DNA from: Kistimonas sp964291505
Lineage (GTDB): Bacteria > Pseudomonadota > Gammaproteobacteria > Pseudomonadales > Endozoicomonadaceae
NCBI GenBank assembly: GCA_964291505.2
Contig: OZ220216.1
Coordinates: forward strand, 2,542,001-2,606,000
DNA length: 64,000 nt
Direction: 5' to 3'
The notes under the pieces are model-generated. The model searched no databases. It saw only the letters and a program-made list of their open reading frames with translations, and was not told the origin of the DNA. Below are positions 45,417 through 54,577 of the stretch, one piece after another (position 1 is the first letter of the stretch; the number at the start of each line of letters is the position of its first letter). Position numbers and translations under genes: made by a program.

Positions 45417-46973
45417 ATGAACCAGGCCGTAGCTATCAACGTCAATGACGCCATCACCGAAAGCCCGCTCTATAACCTGCAGGAAACGTCTGAGGAACAG
45501 GTCAGTGCGCTGTTTGCCGCCTGTCGCAGCGCCCATCAGGATCTGCGCAAATACACAGTGGCCGAACGCTGCCATGAAGTGCACAAGGTGCTTGATTACG
45601 TCTTGCAGAACCGTGATCGCATTGCCGCACGCATTTGTGAAGAAACCGGTAAAACCCTGACCGATGCGGTTGTTTCCGAAATTCTCGGCGTACTGGATAA
45701 CCTGGAATGGAATATCGATAACGCTCCGAAAATCCTGAAGGATCAAACCGTTCACACGCCCATCACCCTGATGGGCAAGAAATCCCGTGTTTACCATGAG
45801 AGCCTCGGCACCGTACTGGTGATTGCCCCCTGGAACTATCCCTTCCACATTGCCATGACGTTCATGATGAGCGCGTTTGTCGCCGGCAACAGCGTTGTCT
45901 TCAAACCATCAGAATTGACCCCCATGCAAGGGCTGCTGGAAGAGATTCTTGAAGCCTCTCCGCTCATCAGAAACAGCGTAAAGGTGGTTTATGGCACCGG
46001 TGTGACCGCACAACGCCTGGTAGCGGCACGTCCGGATAAAATATTCTTCACCGGCTCCTGTGCAACCGGCCGCAGGCTATTGAAACAGGCGGCTGACATG
46101 CTGATTCCCGTTGACGTGGAGTTGGGTGGCAAGGATCAGATGATTGTCTTTGAAGACGTTAACCTCAAGCGCACCACGGCCGGCGCCGTCTGGGGCGCAC
46201 TGACCAATGCCGGTCAATCCTGCACCTCCGTGGAACGGCTCTATGTGCATGACAGCATCTATGACGAATTTGTCACTGAACTCAAAGCTCAATTCGATGC
46301 ACTGGTGGTGAATGCCGGCGACAAAGGCGATGCTGACATTGGCGCCATTACTGCTGACTTTCAGCTCGACATCATCAAACGCCATGTTGAGGATGCCCGC
46401 AGCAAAGGCGCCACCATCCATACTGGCGGCATGGTGACTGGCGACCAGGGCAAATTCTACCTGCCCACACTGATCACGGATGTGACCGACGACATGCTCC
46501 TCGCCAGCGAGGAAACCTTTGGCCCCACGCTGCCCGTCTTCCGTTTTTCGACGGAAAAAGAGGTCATTGAAACCTCCAACCAGAGCGAGTTTGGCCTGTC
46601 CGCCAGCGTCTGGAGCAAGGATCTGGATCGGGCCGACCGGGTCGCTCGCGCACTGGTCTGCGGCGCTGTATCCATCAACAATGTCATGCTTACGGAAGGC
46701 AATCCGGCCCTCCCCTTTGGTGGCACCCGCAGCAGTGGATTCGGCCGGGCCAAGGGCGCCGAAGGACTGCTCGCCTTCACCCGTTCCAAGGCCATCCTGA
46801 TTGACAAGCAGAGCGATAAGCTGGAACCTAACTGGTACCCTTATACCCAAAAGAAATTTACCCTGTTCCAGCGCCTGATTGACGCCCTGTTCACCAAGAG
46901 CCCGGTGAAACTGCTGAAACTGGCTGTGATCGGCATGCAGCTGGAAAGCGAGGCCAAAAAGCCCCGCAAGTAA
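45417..46973 (+). CDS. Aldehyde dehydrogenase
   Basis: A 518-residue NAD(P)-dependent aldehyde dehydrogenase. It has the N-binding PWNYPFHIAM block, the general base in VELGGKDQM, and the nucleophile Cys in NAGQSCTSVERLYV. PFGGTRSSGFGRAKG marks the C-terminal catalytic region. A C-terminal tail with LIDALFTKSPVKLLKLAVIG resembles the amphipathic or membrane tail of fatty-aldehyde dehydrogenases. It is third in the operon, 53 nt after the small protein, and is inferred to take the aldehyde made by the GMC enzyme. Confidence 0.88.
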   Translation: MNQAVAINVNDAITESPLYNLQETSEEQVSALFAACRSAHQDLRKYTVAERCHEVHKVLDYVLQNRDRIAARICEETGKTLTDAVVSEILGVLDNLEWNIDNAPKILKDQTVHTPITLMGKKSRVYHESLGTVLVIAPWNYPFHIAMTFMMSAFVAGNSVVFKPSELTPMQGLLEEILEASPLIRNSVKVVYGTGVTAQRLVAARPDKIFFTGSCATGRRLLKQAADMLIPVDVELGGKDQMIVFEDVNLKRTTAGAVWGALTNAGQSCTSVERLYVHDSIYDEFVTELKAQFDALVVNAGDKGDADIGAITADFQLDIIKRHVEDARSKGATIHTGGMVTGDQGKFYLPTLITDVTDDMLLASEETFGPTLPVFRFSTEKEVIETSNQSEFGLSASVWSKDLDRADRVARALVCGAVSINNVMLTEGNPALPFGGTRSSGFGRAKGAEGLLAFTRSKAILIDKQSDKLEPNWYPYTQKKFTLFQRLIDALFTKSPVKLLKLAVIGMQLESEAKKPRK

Positions 46974-46997
46974 CCCCATTGCACACGCCCTGTGCCC

Positions 46998-47032
46998 AAG
47001 GGCCGGCCTACTGACGTGAGCCGGCCCTTTTT
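46998..47032 (+). terminator. Terminator of the alcohol-oxidation operon
   Basis: Stem AAGGGCCGGC / GCCGGCCCTT with a 12-nt loop and a T run, 25 nt after the aldehyde dehydrogenase stop. Confidence 0.87.
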
Positions 47033-47050
47033 CAATCTAATACCCCTCCT

Positions 47051-47079
47051 TAGACCATGGTCAAAAAGACCATGGTCTA
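47051..47079. repeat. Perfect 12-bp inverted repeat with A5 spacer
   Basis: Arms TAGACCATGGTC (47051-47062) and GACCATGGTCTA (47068-47079) flank AAAAA. Each arm contains the 10-bp palindrome GACCATGGTC, so the site is also two direct copies of a palindrome with a 16-17-bp centre-to-centre distance. It is not followed by Ts. It lies 88 nt before the STAS gene and is a good operator candidate. Confidence 0.75.
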
Positions 47080-47166
47080 ACTGTCATGCGAACTTTTCCC
47101 GGGTATCCTTGTCTGCATAGTAAGGATGTACACAACGTTATTGTGGTATTACAGGGAGGTAGTCTG

Positions 47167-47559
47167 ATGTCATTGGAGTTAGCACTGGAAGAGTACCAGG
47201 ACATCGTGGTTATCACGCTTGATGGCATTATCCAGCCGGATAACGCCGATTTTCTGCATAACAGCCTGAACGCCCTGTCCAGGGACGGCTATTCCCGTTT
47301 TGTTCTGGATTGCACACAGCTGAAATCGATTAACAGTGATGGTTTGGCCGTGCTATACGATCTGTTTCTGGAACTGCCACCCAATGGCAAGATCGTCCTG
47401 TGTAATGCCAACCGGCGCATCAGGGGCCTACTGGATATCAGCGGACTGGGACACTACCTGCCCTGTGTCGAAAGCCGCGATAGCGCCATGAAAACCATTC
47501 GGAATGAGATCGGTCATCTCGACCTGGATTGGACAGAAGAGCACCATACGGCAGGATAA
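47167..47559 (+). CDS. STAS-domain (anti-sigma factor antagonist-like) protein
   Basis: A 130-residue single STAS domain. The family core LDCTQLKSINSDGLAVLYDL holds the Ser (SINSDGL) that partner-switch kinases phosphorylate in SpoIIAA-like proteins. GGGAGGT 7 nt before the ATG at 47167 fixes the start, although the frame is open from 47086. No kinase, phosphatase or sigma-factor partner is adjacent, so its pathway is unknown. A strong inverted repeat lies upstream and a hairpin overlaps its stop. Confidence 0.85.
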   Translation: MSLELALEEYQDIVVITLDGIIQPDNADFLHNSLNALSRDGYSRFVLDCTQLKSINSDGLAVLYDLFLELPPNGKIVLCNANRRIRGLLDISGLGHYLPCVESRDSAMKTIRNEIGHLDLDWTEEHHTAG

Positions 47560-47586
47560 CGGGGCAACAAACCTACCCCGTTATCC
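47554..47586. terminator. Hairpin overlapping the STAS stop codon
   Basis: Perfect 11-bp arms GGATAACGGGG and CCCCGTTATCC around an 11-nt loop. No T run follows on either strand, so it may be a weak or rho-assisted bidirectional terminator between the STAS gene and uraA. Confidence 0.5.
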
Positions 47587-47603
47587 ACCTCCGAAATAAC
47601 CTA

Positions 47604-48881
47604 TTAACTTGTCTTAGACTGATTCTCTGAAGAGGGATAGCCATCAGGCTTTCCACGGGGAAGCACCAGGTTCAATACAATGGCAATCACCGCACACAAC
47701 CCAACACCCGAAAGCTGCACACTGCCCAGGGTAAGACTCAGATTACCAATACCACTGACCAGCACCAACGCAACAATCGCCAGGTTTCTGGGCTGACTCA
47801 AATCCACCTGGGCCTTGATCAATGTGTTAAGCCCCACCACCGCGATAGAGCCAAACAGCAGCATCATGATGCCGCCCATGACCGGTAATGGGATGGATTG
47901 CAACACGGCACCGAGTTTCGCCACAAACGCCAGCAAGATCGCAAACACCGCAGACCAGGTCATGATGGCCGGATTAAACGCTTTCGTCAGCATGACCGCA
48001 CCGGTCACCTCGGAATAGGTGGTATTGGGCGGCCCGCCAAAGAGTGCCGCTGTCGAGGTTGCAAGACCGTCGCCCAGCAGCGTCCGGTGCAGGCCCGGCT
48101 TTTTGAGGTAGTCCTTGCCGGTCACCGAACTGATGGCGAGCATATCGCCGATATGCTCGATCGCAGGCGCAATGGCTACCGGAACCATGAACAGCACCGC
48201 ATTCCAGTTCCATTCCGGCAAGGTGAAGGCTGGTACATGAAACCAGCTGACTTCTCCCACGGCAGAGAAATCCGTTACCCCCACGATCCAGGCTGTAAGA
48301 CAGCCTGACAACACACCGAACATGATCGGTATCAGCTTGAAGATTCCCTTTGCAAGGGTTGCCACCAGCAGTGTCGAAAGCAGCGAGACACCAGAAACAA
48401 TAATGGCCTTATCACGGGCAATCAGCTGCATACCGCCATCACCGGTCTTGCCCAGCGCCATATTCACCGCAGCCGGCGCCAGGATCAGACCGATCACCAT
48501 AATAACAGGACCTACAACCACAGGAGGGAACAGGCGGTAAAGGAATCCCGTACCCCACAGGCGGACCATCAGGCTCAGCACCATGTAGAACGCACCGGCC
48601 ACCATCAGACCACCCATCGTGGCGGGTACACCCCAGGTTTCTACGCCGTAAATAATCGGCGCAATAAAGGCAAAGGAAGAAGCAAGAAAGATGGGAATCT
48701 GTCTGCCCGTGCAGAACTGAAAGATAAGAGTGCCGATACCGGCGGTGAAAAGCGCAACACTGGGATCGAGTCCCGTTAGCACTGGCACCAGCACCAGTGC
48801 CCCAAAGGCGACAAATAACATCTGGCCGCCAGCCAGCGCGGTCCGCACCGGCGATCCGCCACTCGGTGTCCCGTATGTCAT
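47604..48881 (-). CDS. uraA: Uracil permease (NCS2 family)
   Basis: A 425-residue membrane transporter with about 14 hydrophobic helices. FLASSFAFIAPIIYG and the AIAPAIEHIGDMLAIS block (with the substrate-binding Glu) match UraA-type uracil:proton symporters. GGPPNTTYSEVTGAV is the other conserved NCS2 motif. It follows upp by 89 nt in the same direction, the usual upp-uraA salvage pair. Confidence 0.95.
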   Translation of the reverse strand: MTYGTPSGGSPVRTALAGGQMLFVAFGALVLVPVLTGLDPSVALFTAGIGTLIFQFCTGRQIPIFLASSFAFIAPIIYGVETWGVPATMGGLMVAGAFYMVLSLMVRLWGTGFLYRLFPPVVVGPVIMVIGLILAPAAVNMALGKTGDGGMQLIARDKAIIVSGVSLLSTLLVATLAKGIFKLIPIMFGVLSGCLTAWIVGVTDFSAVGEVSWFHVPAFTLPEWNWNAVLFMVPVAIAPAIEHIGDMLAISSVTGKDYLKKPGLHRTLLGDGLATSTAALFGGPPNTTYSEVTGAVMLTKAFNPAIMTWSAVFAILLAFVAKLGAVLQSIPLPVMGGIMMLLFGSIAVVGLNTLIKAQVDLSQPRNLAIVALVLVSGIGNLSLTLGSVQLSGVGLCAVIAIVLNLVLPRGKPDGYPSSENQSKTS

Positions 48882-48970
48882 AAATACTCTCTGATGGATC
48901 GTTGTCGTTTTTTTTATAAGGATTATCAGGCACTGCCATTGTCAGCAGCGCCCTTGTGCTCTACCGAAAA

Positions 48971-49597
48971 TCAGGTGGTTCCGAAAATCTTGTCACCGGC
49001 ATCACCCAGGCCCGGCATGATGTATCCTTTATCGTTCAGGCCTTCATCAATAGAGGCGGTGAAGATCTCGACATCCGGATGGGCATCGGTCACTTTCTTC
49101 AGACCTTCCGGTGCAGCCACCAGCACCAGTACCCGAATATTCTGACAACCTGCCGCCTTGAGCATGTCTATAGTTGCCAGCATGGAACCACCAGTCGCCA
49201 GCATGGGATCAACCACCAGCGCCATGCGCTCATCCATGTTTTTGGCCAGCTTCTGGAAATAGGGCACCGGCTCGAGCGTCTCTTCATCACGGTAGAGACC
49301 GACCACACTGATCCGGGCACTGGGAATCAGTTCCATCACACCATCCAGCATGCCCAGTCCTGCACGCAAAATCGGAACGATGGTGATTTTTTTACCTTTG
49401 AGGCGCTGCACCGTAACGTCACCCGCCCAGCCCTTGATGGTGTGATCTTCCAGCGCCAGATCCTTGGTCGCCTCATAGGTCAGCAGAGTGCCAACCTCGC
49501 TGGCCAGCGTTCTGAAGCCCTTGGTGCTGATCCCTTCGACCCGCATCAGGCCCAGTTTGTGCTGTACCAGCGGATGTTTTATTTCATGAACACGCAT
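48971..49597 (-). CDS. upp: Uracil phosphoribosyltransferase
   Basis: A 208-residue enzyme that makes UMP from uracil and PRPP. VDPMLATGGSMLATID is the PRPP-binding loop, and GDAGDKIFGTT is the conserved C-terminus that holds uracil. It stands before uraA, so uptake and trapping of uracil are linked, and is divergent from hpt. Confidence 0.97.
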   Translation of the reverse strand: MRVHEIKHPLVQHKLGLMRVEGISTKGFRTLASEVGTLLTYEATKDLALEDHTIKGWAGDVTVQRLKGKKITIVPILRAGLGMLDGVMELIPSARISVVGLYRDEETLEPVPYFQKLAKNMDERMALVVDPMLATGGSMLATIDMLKAAGCQNIRVLVLVAAPEGLKKVTDAHPDVEIFTASIDEGLNDKGYIMPGLGDAGDKIFGTT

Positions 49598-49830
49598 GCT
49601 TAACCCCTGAAAGTGTCTGCGCTCACCAGACGTGAGTTAACCGGTAATTTTATCGACTCTCAGCGATCAGTGAAACTGCTAATATCCATAGGGAATGTCG
49701 TGGTTTTCGTACTTTTTCAGTGTCAGGATATGCCTTTGCCACAGTTGCATGACCGAACCTTCAACGGTATCGTTCCCTGTTTTCCTGCGGCGGCTGCCGC
49801 CTGATACACGGTATAGAGGTTCTTTTCCCC

Positions 49831-50388
49831 ATGTCCGTCGACCTGGATCACATTCAAACGGTCTATGCTGAAGCAGACTGCCTGTTCCCGGAAGCCCAGG
49901 TGGAAGCCGCGATTGATCGCGTTGCCGCCGAGATCACCGAAACACTGGCCGACACCAATCCACTGGTCTACACCGTCATGAATGGCGGTCTGGTGTTTGC
50001 CGGCAAACTACTGACCCGCTTGAACTTCCCGCTGGAATCGTCCTACCTGCACGCGACCCGCTACCGCAATACCACCAGCGGCGGCGAGCTGGACTGGAAA
50101 GTCCCTCCTGCCCAGGACATGAAAGGACGGACCGTATTGATTGTCGATGACATTCTGGATGAAGGCCACACCCTCGCCGCTATCGTTGACTTCTGCAAAG
50201 CCCAGGGTGTCGAGAAAGTATTGACCGCCGTACTGGTCGACAAACTGCATGACCGCAAGGCTCGTGAGAACATGAAGAGCGACTACACCGGGCTGGATGT
50301 CGAAGACCGCTACCTGTTCGGCTATGGCATGGATTACCAGGGTTACTGGCGCAACGCCCCGGGCATCTTTGCACTCAAGGGCGCATAA
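49831..50388 (+). CDS. hpt: Hypoxanthine-guanine phosphoribosyltransferase
   Basis: A 185-residue purine salvage enzyme. The PRPP loop is VLIVDDILDEGHTLAAI (~residue 100), and the catalytic flexible-loop region and C-terminal RYLFGYGMDYQGYWRN fit HGPRT. The 233-bp gap before it holds nothing else I can identify. GAGG is about 11 nt before the start. A strong terminator follows. Confidence 0.92.
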   Translation: MSVDLDHIQTVYAEADCLFPEAQVEAAIDRVAAEITETLADTNPLVYTVMNGGLVFAGKLLTRLNFPLESSYLHATRYRNTTSGGELDWKVPPAQDMKGRTVLIVDDILDEGHTLAAIVDFCKAQGVEKVLTAVLVDKLHDRKARENMKSDYTGLDVEDRYLFGYGMDYQGYWRNAPGIFALKGA

Positions 50389-50403
50389 CTCTCGCCCGCT
50401 AAT

Positions 50404-50431
50404 AAAAAAGCCTGCTGATGCAGGCTTTTTT
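50404..50431. terminator. Terminator between hpt and the HAAAP permease
   Basis: Stem AAAAAAGCCTGC / GCAGGCTTTTTT with a 4-nt loop, perfect and symmetrical, between convergent genes. Confidence 0.92.
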
Positions 50432-50450
50432 ATGTCTGATTATCGGATCA

Positions 50451-51749
50451 CTAAAACCACTTCGACACAATAAAGCCGCTGATTGCTATCACACCCGATG
50501 CTACCGTAAACACATCAAAGACCGGGTTACGATAGTGCTTCAATTCCGGAATCGTGTAGTAACCGTATACCGGCATAAAAAACAGAATCACCGCCAGCAG
50601 CGGTGCCAATAACCCTTCGATCACACCAATCACACTGAGATTGAGGCACGCCGCCAACCAACAGCTCAGAAATATCAGCACCTTGGCAATCCGCGTACTG
50701 GCATCACTATGCACAGGAATCGATGTGACCCGTTTGGCTAACAATGTAAACAAACCGCCAACCCCCTCAATTGACCCCATGTATACGCCAAAAAAGGAAC
50801 TGGTAATCGCCAGAAACGCAATCACTGAAGCAATCAACGCGAAAAAGCCTGCCCCTTCACGGCTGGCAAACACACTCAATACAGGCACATTTTCCTGCAA
50901 GGCGACCTGTATTTCAGCGGGGGTCAATGACAGCACACAGGAAAACACAAACAACATCACAACAAGCAGGAGTGAACCGGCATTCACCGCCAGAATCCGA
51001 TCTGTCTTTCGGGCACATAACGCCGTATCACGACACACCATGCGATAAGCCTGTGCAAAAGCAGAACAGGCCGGCGAATGATTAAAGGAAAATATCAGCA
51101 TCGGTATAATAACGAACGCCGACATGGCCAGTTCGGCTGGCGCCGGCATCAGAAAAAGATGATCCAAATGCCACTGAGGAATCAAATACAACGAAATACC
51201 GATAAGAATGACCACCAGCGGCATCACCAGCGACTCCACCGCTGACAACACCCAGCGCTCACCTTTATTGATAACAACGACCAAGACGGCAAGTAACACA
51301 AAACCGATCACACTGCGATGCGGTGCCGGCCACTCCAGTTGATAGCGAAAGAATTGCTCCGTCACATTGGTTAATCCAATGGCATACAACAGCAGAATCG
51401 GATAAATACTCAGAAAGTAGGCCAGTGTTAGCAAACTCCCCCAGCGCCGCCCAAAACGATCATTCATGGTCGACGTGATGTCCGCATCCGGCCGTTCAGC
51501 CACCAGGCAGAAGCGCGTCAGATTCCGATGGGCAAACCAGATCATCGGCCCCGCCAGCAACGCAATCACAACCAGGGGAATAAACCCGACACGTCCAGCA
51601 TTGATGGGCAGATACAGCACACCTGCCCCGACCGCCGTACCAAACAGGTTCGACAACCAGCCGGTATCCCGACCAGACCAGCGCAACACATCACGCTCTG
51701 ACTGAGCAGAGCAGGCTGTGGTTAATGAGGGAGAATCTTGTGCAGACAT
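50451..51749 (-). CDS. HAAAP-family amino acid permease (serine/threonine type)
   Basis: A 432-residue membrane protein with 11 hydrophobic segments. The N-terminal LSNLFGTAVGAGVLYLPINAG is the conserved substrate and ion-binding helix of the hydroxy/aromatic amino acid permease family, closest by eye to SdaC/YhjV-like serine transporters. The substrate is inferred. The gene is alone, convergent with hpt. Confidence 0.83.
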   Translation of the reverse strand: MSAQDSPSLTTACSAQSERDVLRWSGRDTGWLSNLFGTAVGAGVLYLPINAGRVGFIPLVVIALLAGPMIWFAHRNLTRFCLVAERPDADITSTMNDRFGRRWGSLLTLAYFLSIYPILLLYAIGLTNVTEQFFRYQLEWPAPHRSVIGFVLLAVLVVVINKGERWVLSAVESLVMPLVVILIGISLYLIPQWHLDHLFLMPAPAELAMSAFVIIPMLIFSFNHSPACSAFAQAYRMVCRDTALCARKTDRILAVNAGSLLLVVMLFVFSCVLSLTPAEIQVALQENVPVLSVFASREGAGFFALIASVIAFLAITSSFFGVYMGSIEGVGGLFTLLAKRVTSIPVHSDASTRIAKVLIFLSCWLAACLNLSVIGVIEGLLAPLLAVILFFMPVYGYYTIPELKHYRNPVFDVFTVASGVIAISGFIVSKWF

Positions 51750-51885
51750 GAGTCCAGTATAGTCATAGGGCTGTTTTTATACGGTTTTCACGACTATTTT
51801 TTCTGTTTAATGCCACGGTTGCAGTTTTTTTCCTTCACCATACAATCGATCACCATAAATACCACAACCAATGGCAGTCCTACCC

Positions 51886-52179
51886 ATGAACAAAAAAGAC
51901 AAGCAGAAAGTTATCGGTGAAATCCTGAGCGATGAGCAGCTGAAGACCTTTCTGACGCTTGAACCTGCCGACCATACCCATCCGGATTACCACATCCTGT
52001 TGCGGGCTTACCGCGCATTAACAGCAGAAAACTTCGAACGTTTCCTCCAGTTTTTTGTGGAAGAAGGTAAAAACCTTCAAGCACCCGGCCCTGATCAGGG
52101 CACTATTGCCGACCTGATCGGGCAACACAAACAATCCGCCGACTACCTGAAAGCCCTGCAAACAATCAGCATCTCCTAA
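51886..52179 (+). CDS. PA4642-like small conserved protein
   Basis: A 97-residue soluble protein (MNKKDKQKVIGEILSDEQLK) that matches, from memory, the uncharacterised PA4642 family of pseudomonads, also found near mqo. It is helical and mildly acidic, with no motif pointing to a function. The upstream in-frame ATG at 51871 is possible, but homologues start at MNKKDK. No strong ribosome site is present at either. Confidence 0.78.
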   Translation: MNKKDKQKVIGEILSDEQLKTFLTLEPADHTHPDYHILLRAYRALTAENFERFLQFFVEEGKNLQAPGPDQGTIADLIGQHKQSADYLKALQTISIS

Positions 52180-52309
52180 CCAGGATAATGGGGGGACACA
52201 CAACCTGCTGCCCCCAAAAAACGATTCCGACGCATTCCATTACCCGGCAGACTCTATCGGAGCACCTATACTGTCAGCTCACTCTTTCTACTGACATAAT
52301 ATTCAAGCC

Positions 52310-52804
52310 ATGCCGTATCGATCCATCAGTCACGCGTTATTACTCGGGGGCTTCAGCCTGTTCGTCAACGCCCACCTGTCAGCCTGCGAAGGTATAACAG
52401 CAAATAACAGCAAACCCTGCCCTGACAGCGAAAACCACACCATCGCCACATTGGCCAAATATCAACAGCAGTATCCGGATATGACTTATCAGGAACTGCG
52501 ACAAGAGCTACCTACAGGTAAAGTGCTGCTGGTTGACGCCAACCGCCCTGAAACTTACGCCAGCGGGCATATTCCCGGAGCTATCTCCTTTAATGACAAA
52601 GCCAGCCTGAAAGCCCACCTTAAAGACCCCAAAAACATGACAGTCGTTGTCTACTGCGGTGGCACCCACTGCATTGCATGGCATAGCGCTGCCGACTGGG
52701 CAGCTGCGGAAGGTTTCCAGAATGTTCGCCATTTCAGTGCAGGCCTGCGAGGCTGGAAGCTGGAAGGTGGAGAAGTGGTCGCCATGAACAGCACCACCAA
52801 ATAA
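52310..52804 (+). CDS. Rhodanese-domain lipoprotein
   Basis: A 164-residue exported protein with a lipobox (LSAC, Cys at residue 26) and a single rhodanese domain in the C-terminal half: LVDANRPETYASGHIPGA is the CH2A-like entry and VVYCGGTHCIAWHSA the active loop. The loop has two Cys (CGGTHC) and lacks the usual C-x4-R-[TS] form, so sulfurtransferase activity is uncertain. The last part, RHFSAGLRGWKLEGGEV, is typical. It is convergent with mqo. Confidence 0.83.
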   Translation: MPYRSISHALLLGGFSLFVNAHLSACEGITANNSKPCPDSENHTIATLAKYQQQYPDMTYQELRQELPTGKVLLVDANRPETYASGHIPGAISFNDKASLKAHLKDPKNMTVVVYCGGTHCIAWHSAADWAAAEGFQNVRHFSAGLRGWKLEGGEVVAMNSTTK

Positions 52805-52808
52805 CACA

Positions 52809-52830
52809 AGAGGCCGCATCAGCGGCCTCT
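52809..52830. terminator. Hairpin between the rhodanese gene and mqo
   Basis: Stem AGAGGCCGC / GCGGCCTCT with a 4-nt loop between convergent genes. The following T content is low, so strength is uncertain. Confidence 0.6.
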
Positions 52831-52850
52831 CACCATGAGCAGAAATTCAC

Positions 52851-54191
52851 TTATTCATTATGCATGTCTGCATTGAAAGCGGCTTCATCAAACTGACAAC
52901 CCAGATGACGCACAATTTCACGCAGGTCATTTTCTGCGTTACCCAAGCAGCTGGTACCACCCGGTGATGGGGTCATGTTAAAGATAATGCCGGTCCCGGG
53001 GTTAATCCGTGCTTCACCCAGCATCAGCTCTTTGTTGGTTTTATCGATCAACTGCGGACGAATCCCCCCAAAACCAGAGGCAAAGGTGACATCACTCAAC
53101 TGCAGCGATGGCACAATCTTTCGGGCATCCTTGAGGAAAAGACGTCTGCGCACCCAGGGAATCTCAAACAGGAAGTTCTTGAAAATATAGTTCCGGATAT
53201 CCTTCACCTTGAACAGGTCCCAGAACACCTTGAACACCGCACCATCTAGCTTGAGCACCTTGAAGAACTCAGGAATGGTCCGAGGGTTGTAGCGCTCCAG
53301 CATGGGCAGAATCAGTGCGGTCGGCCCAAAGCGGGTTTTTCCCTCCACCAGTACGTCAGGATCACCGTGGATCGCGGCAAACGGCAGCTTATCGTTCTGA
53401 ACGGTATACACCTTGCCGTTTAATACCCGAGGGGTGAAATAGAAGCTACCCGCCATCGGTAAGCAGGAGAAGTTAAGACCATAACCCATCTGCTGGGCCA
53501 GCAGGAGACTGTGTCCGCCCGCACACACCACAACAAATTTGGCTTCATAGACACCGTTATCCGTCACAACACGATGCAAGTCACCGGACTTCTCTATGTT
53601 TTGCACTTGGGTGTTCAGGTGGACATCGATCGTCTTACCCTCAACCTCTTTGGCCTTTTTCACAAAAGCCACCGAGAGCGCCTTGTAATCGACCGCGGTA
53701 TACTCATCTGTGATGGCAATAGCCGCCAGCTCTTCAGGCCGGTATTCATCACCAATCTTGGCGACTGCGGGCTCTATTTCAGCAATACCCTCTTTATCCA
53801 GCAGCTGCATTTCGGGGTAGTGCTCACGGAAAACCTTGAAACGGTCACGGATAAACTGGCTTTCTTTCTCACCAACCCCCAGCACCATTTTCGGGTATTT
53901 GAAAATAATGTCGTCACGCTCTTCCGCTGGCAGCGCCTTGGCAAAATTCACCAGCATGCTGGCCGTGCGCTTGACCTTGACGGCCTTTTCCAGGGTGTAA
54001 TTGGTTTCTATATCACCACAATGGATGGTTTGGCTGTTATTGGTGCCCTTGGAGTTGACGGTGGCAAAATCACTGTATTTTTCCACCAGGCCTATGCGAC
54101 CGAGATCCGTATAACGGGCCAGCTCATACAGAAGGGCAGTTCCCGAGACACCACCACCGACGATCAGTACATCGTAACTCTTTACTGTCAT
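52851..54191 (-). CDS. mqo: Malate:quinone oxidoreductase
   Basis: A 446-residue FAD-dependent membrane-associated enzyme that oxidises malate to oxaloacetate and reduces quinone. The Rossmann motif is DVLIVGGGVSGTALLYELAR; NSKGTNNSQTIHCGDIETNY is diagnostic of Mqo. It is about 50 residues shorter than the Mqo of E. coli or Pseudomonas and looks like the compact type seen in Helicobacter/Campylobacter relatives. The open frame extends to 54326, but homology begins at MTVKSYD (54191). Confidence 0.92.
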   Translation of the reverse strand: MTVKSYDVLIVGGGVSGTALLYELARYTDLGRIGLVEKYSDFATVNSKGTNNSQTIHCGDIETNYTLEKAVKVKRTASMLVNFAKALPAEERDDIIFKYPKMVLGVGEKESQFIRDRFKVFREHYPEMQLLDKEGIAEIEPAVAKIGDEYRPEELAAIAITDEYTAVDYKALSVAFVKKAKEVEGKTIDVHLNTQVQNIEKSGDLHRVVTDNGVYEAKFVVVCAGGHSLLLAQQMGYGLNFSCLPMAGSFYFTPRVLNGKVYTVQNDKLPFAAIHGDPDVLVEGKTRFGPTALILPMLERYNPRTIPEFFKVLKLDGAVFKVFWDLFKVKDIRNYIFKNFLFEIPWVRRRLFLKDARKIVPSLQLSDVTFASGFGGIRPQLIDKTNKELMLGEARINPGTGIIFNMTPSPGGTSCLGNAENDLREIVRHLGCQFDEAAFNADMHNE

Positions 54192-54577
54192 AGTTGCTGC
54201 TCTCTGACACAAATCCTGTTCATCAGCCCCCCGATGGGAGCAAGCAATCATTCTTGTTAGCGACCACTCTCTTCTTATCCCTTGTTCTTGAGCCTTCACC
54301 TGTCCATGGAGGCTTTGTCGGAGCACATTATATATGAATACATGCGTTTTTGGTCTTAAGAGCGCAACAGATATATGTATTTATCATTAAAATCGCGCGA
54401 AAAACCGGAAAACAACGCCTATCTAAACCATAAACCCGCTAGCCGACAGGGCTCACAACCTAAACGATAGTGCATATCAAGGCCGTCTCAGCCACTGCAG
54501 AGCAATTTATTGCCAGCCAGTGGAACATTCTTACGAACCACTGACTCCAAGCCTCTGGCGACAAGGAGCAGATAACG
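54192..54577. other. Intergenic region between mqo and the FHS permease
   Basis: No gene is seen. On the minus strand a perfect TATAAT lies at 54327-54332, about 140 nt before mqo, but no good -35 stands at 17 nt, so it may be activator-dependent. The stretch 54330-54400 is AT-rich. AAGGAG 10 nt before 54578 belongs to the permease. Confidence 0.4.
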
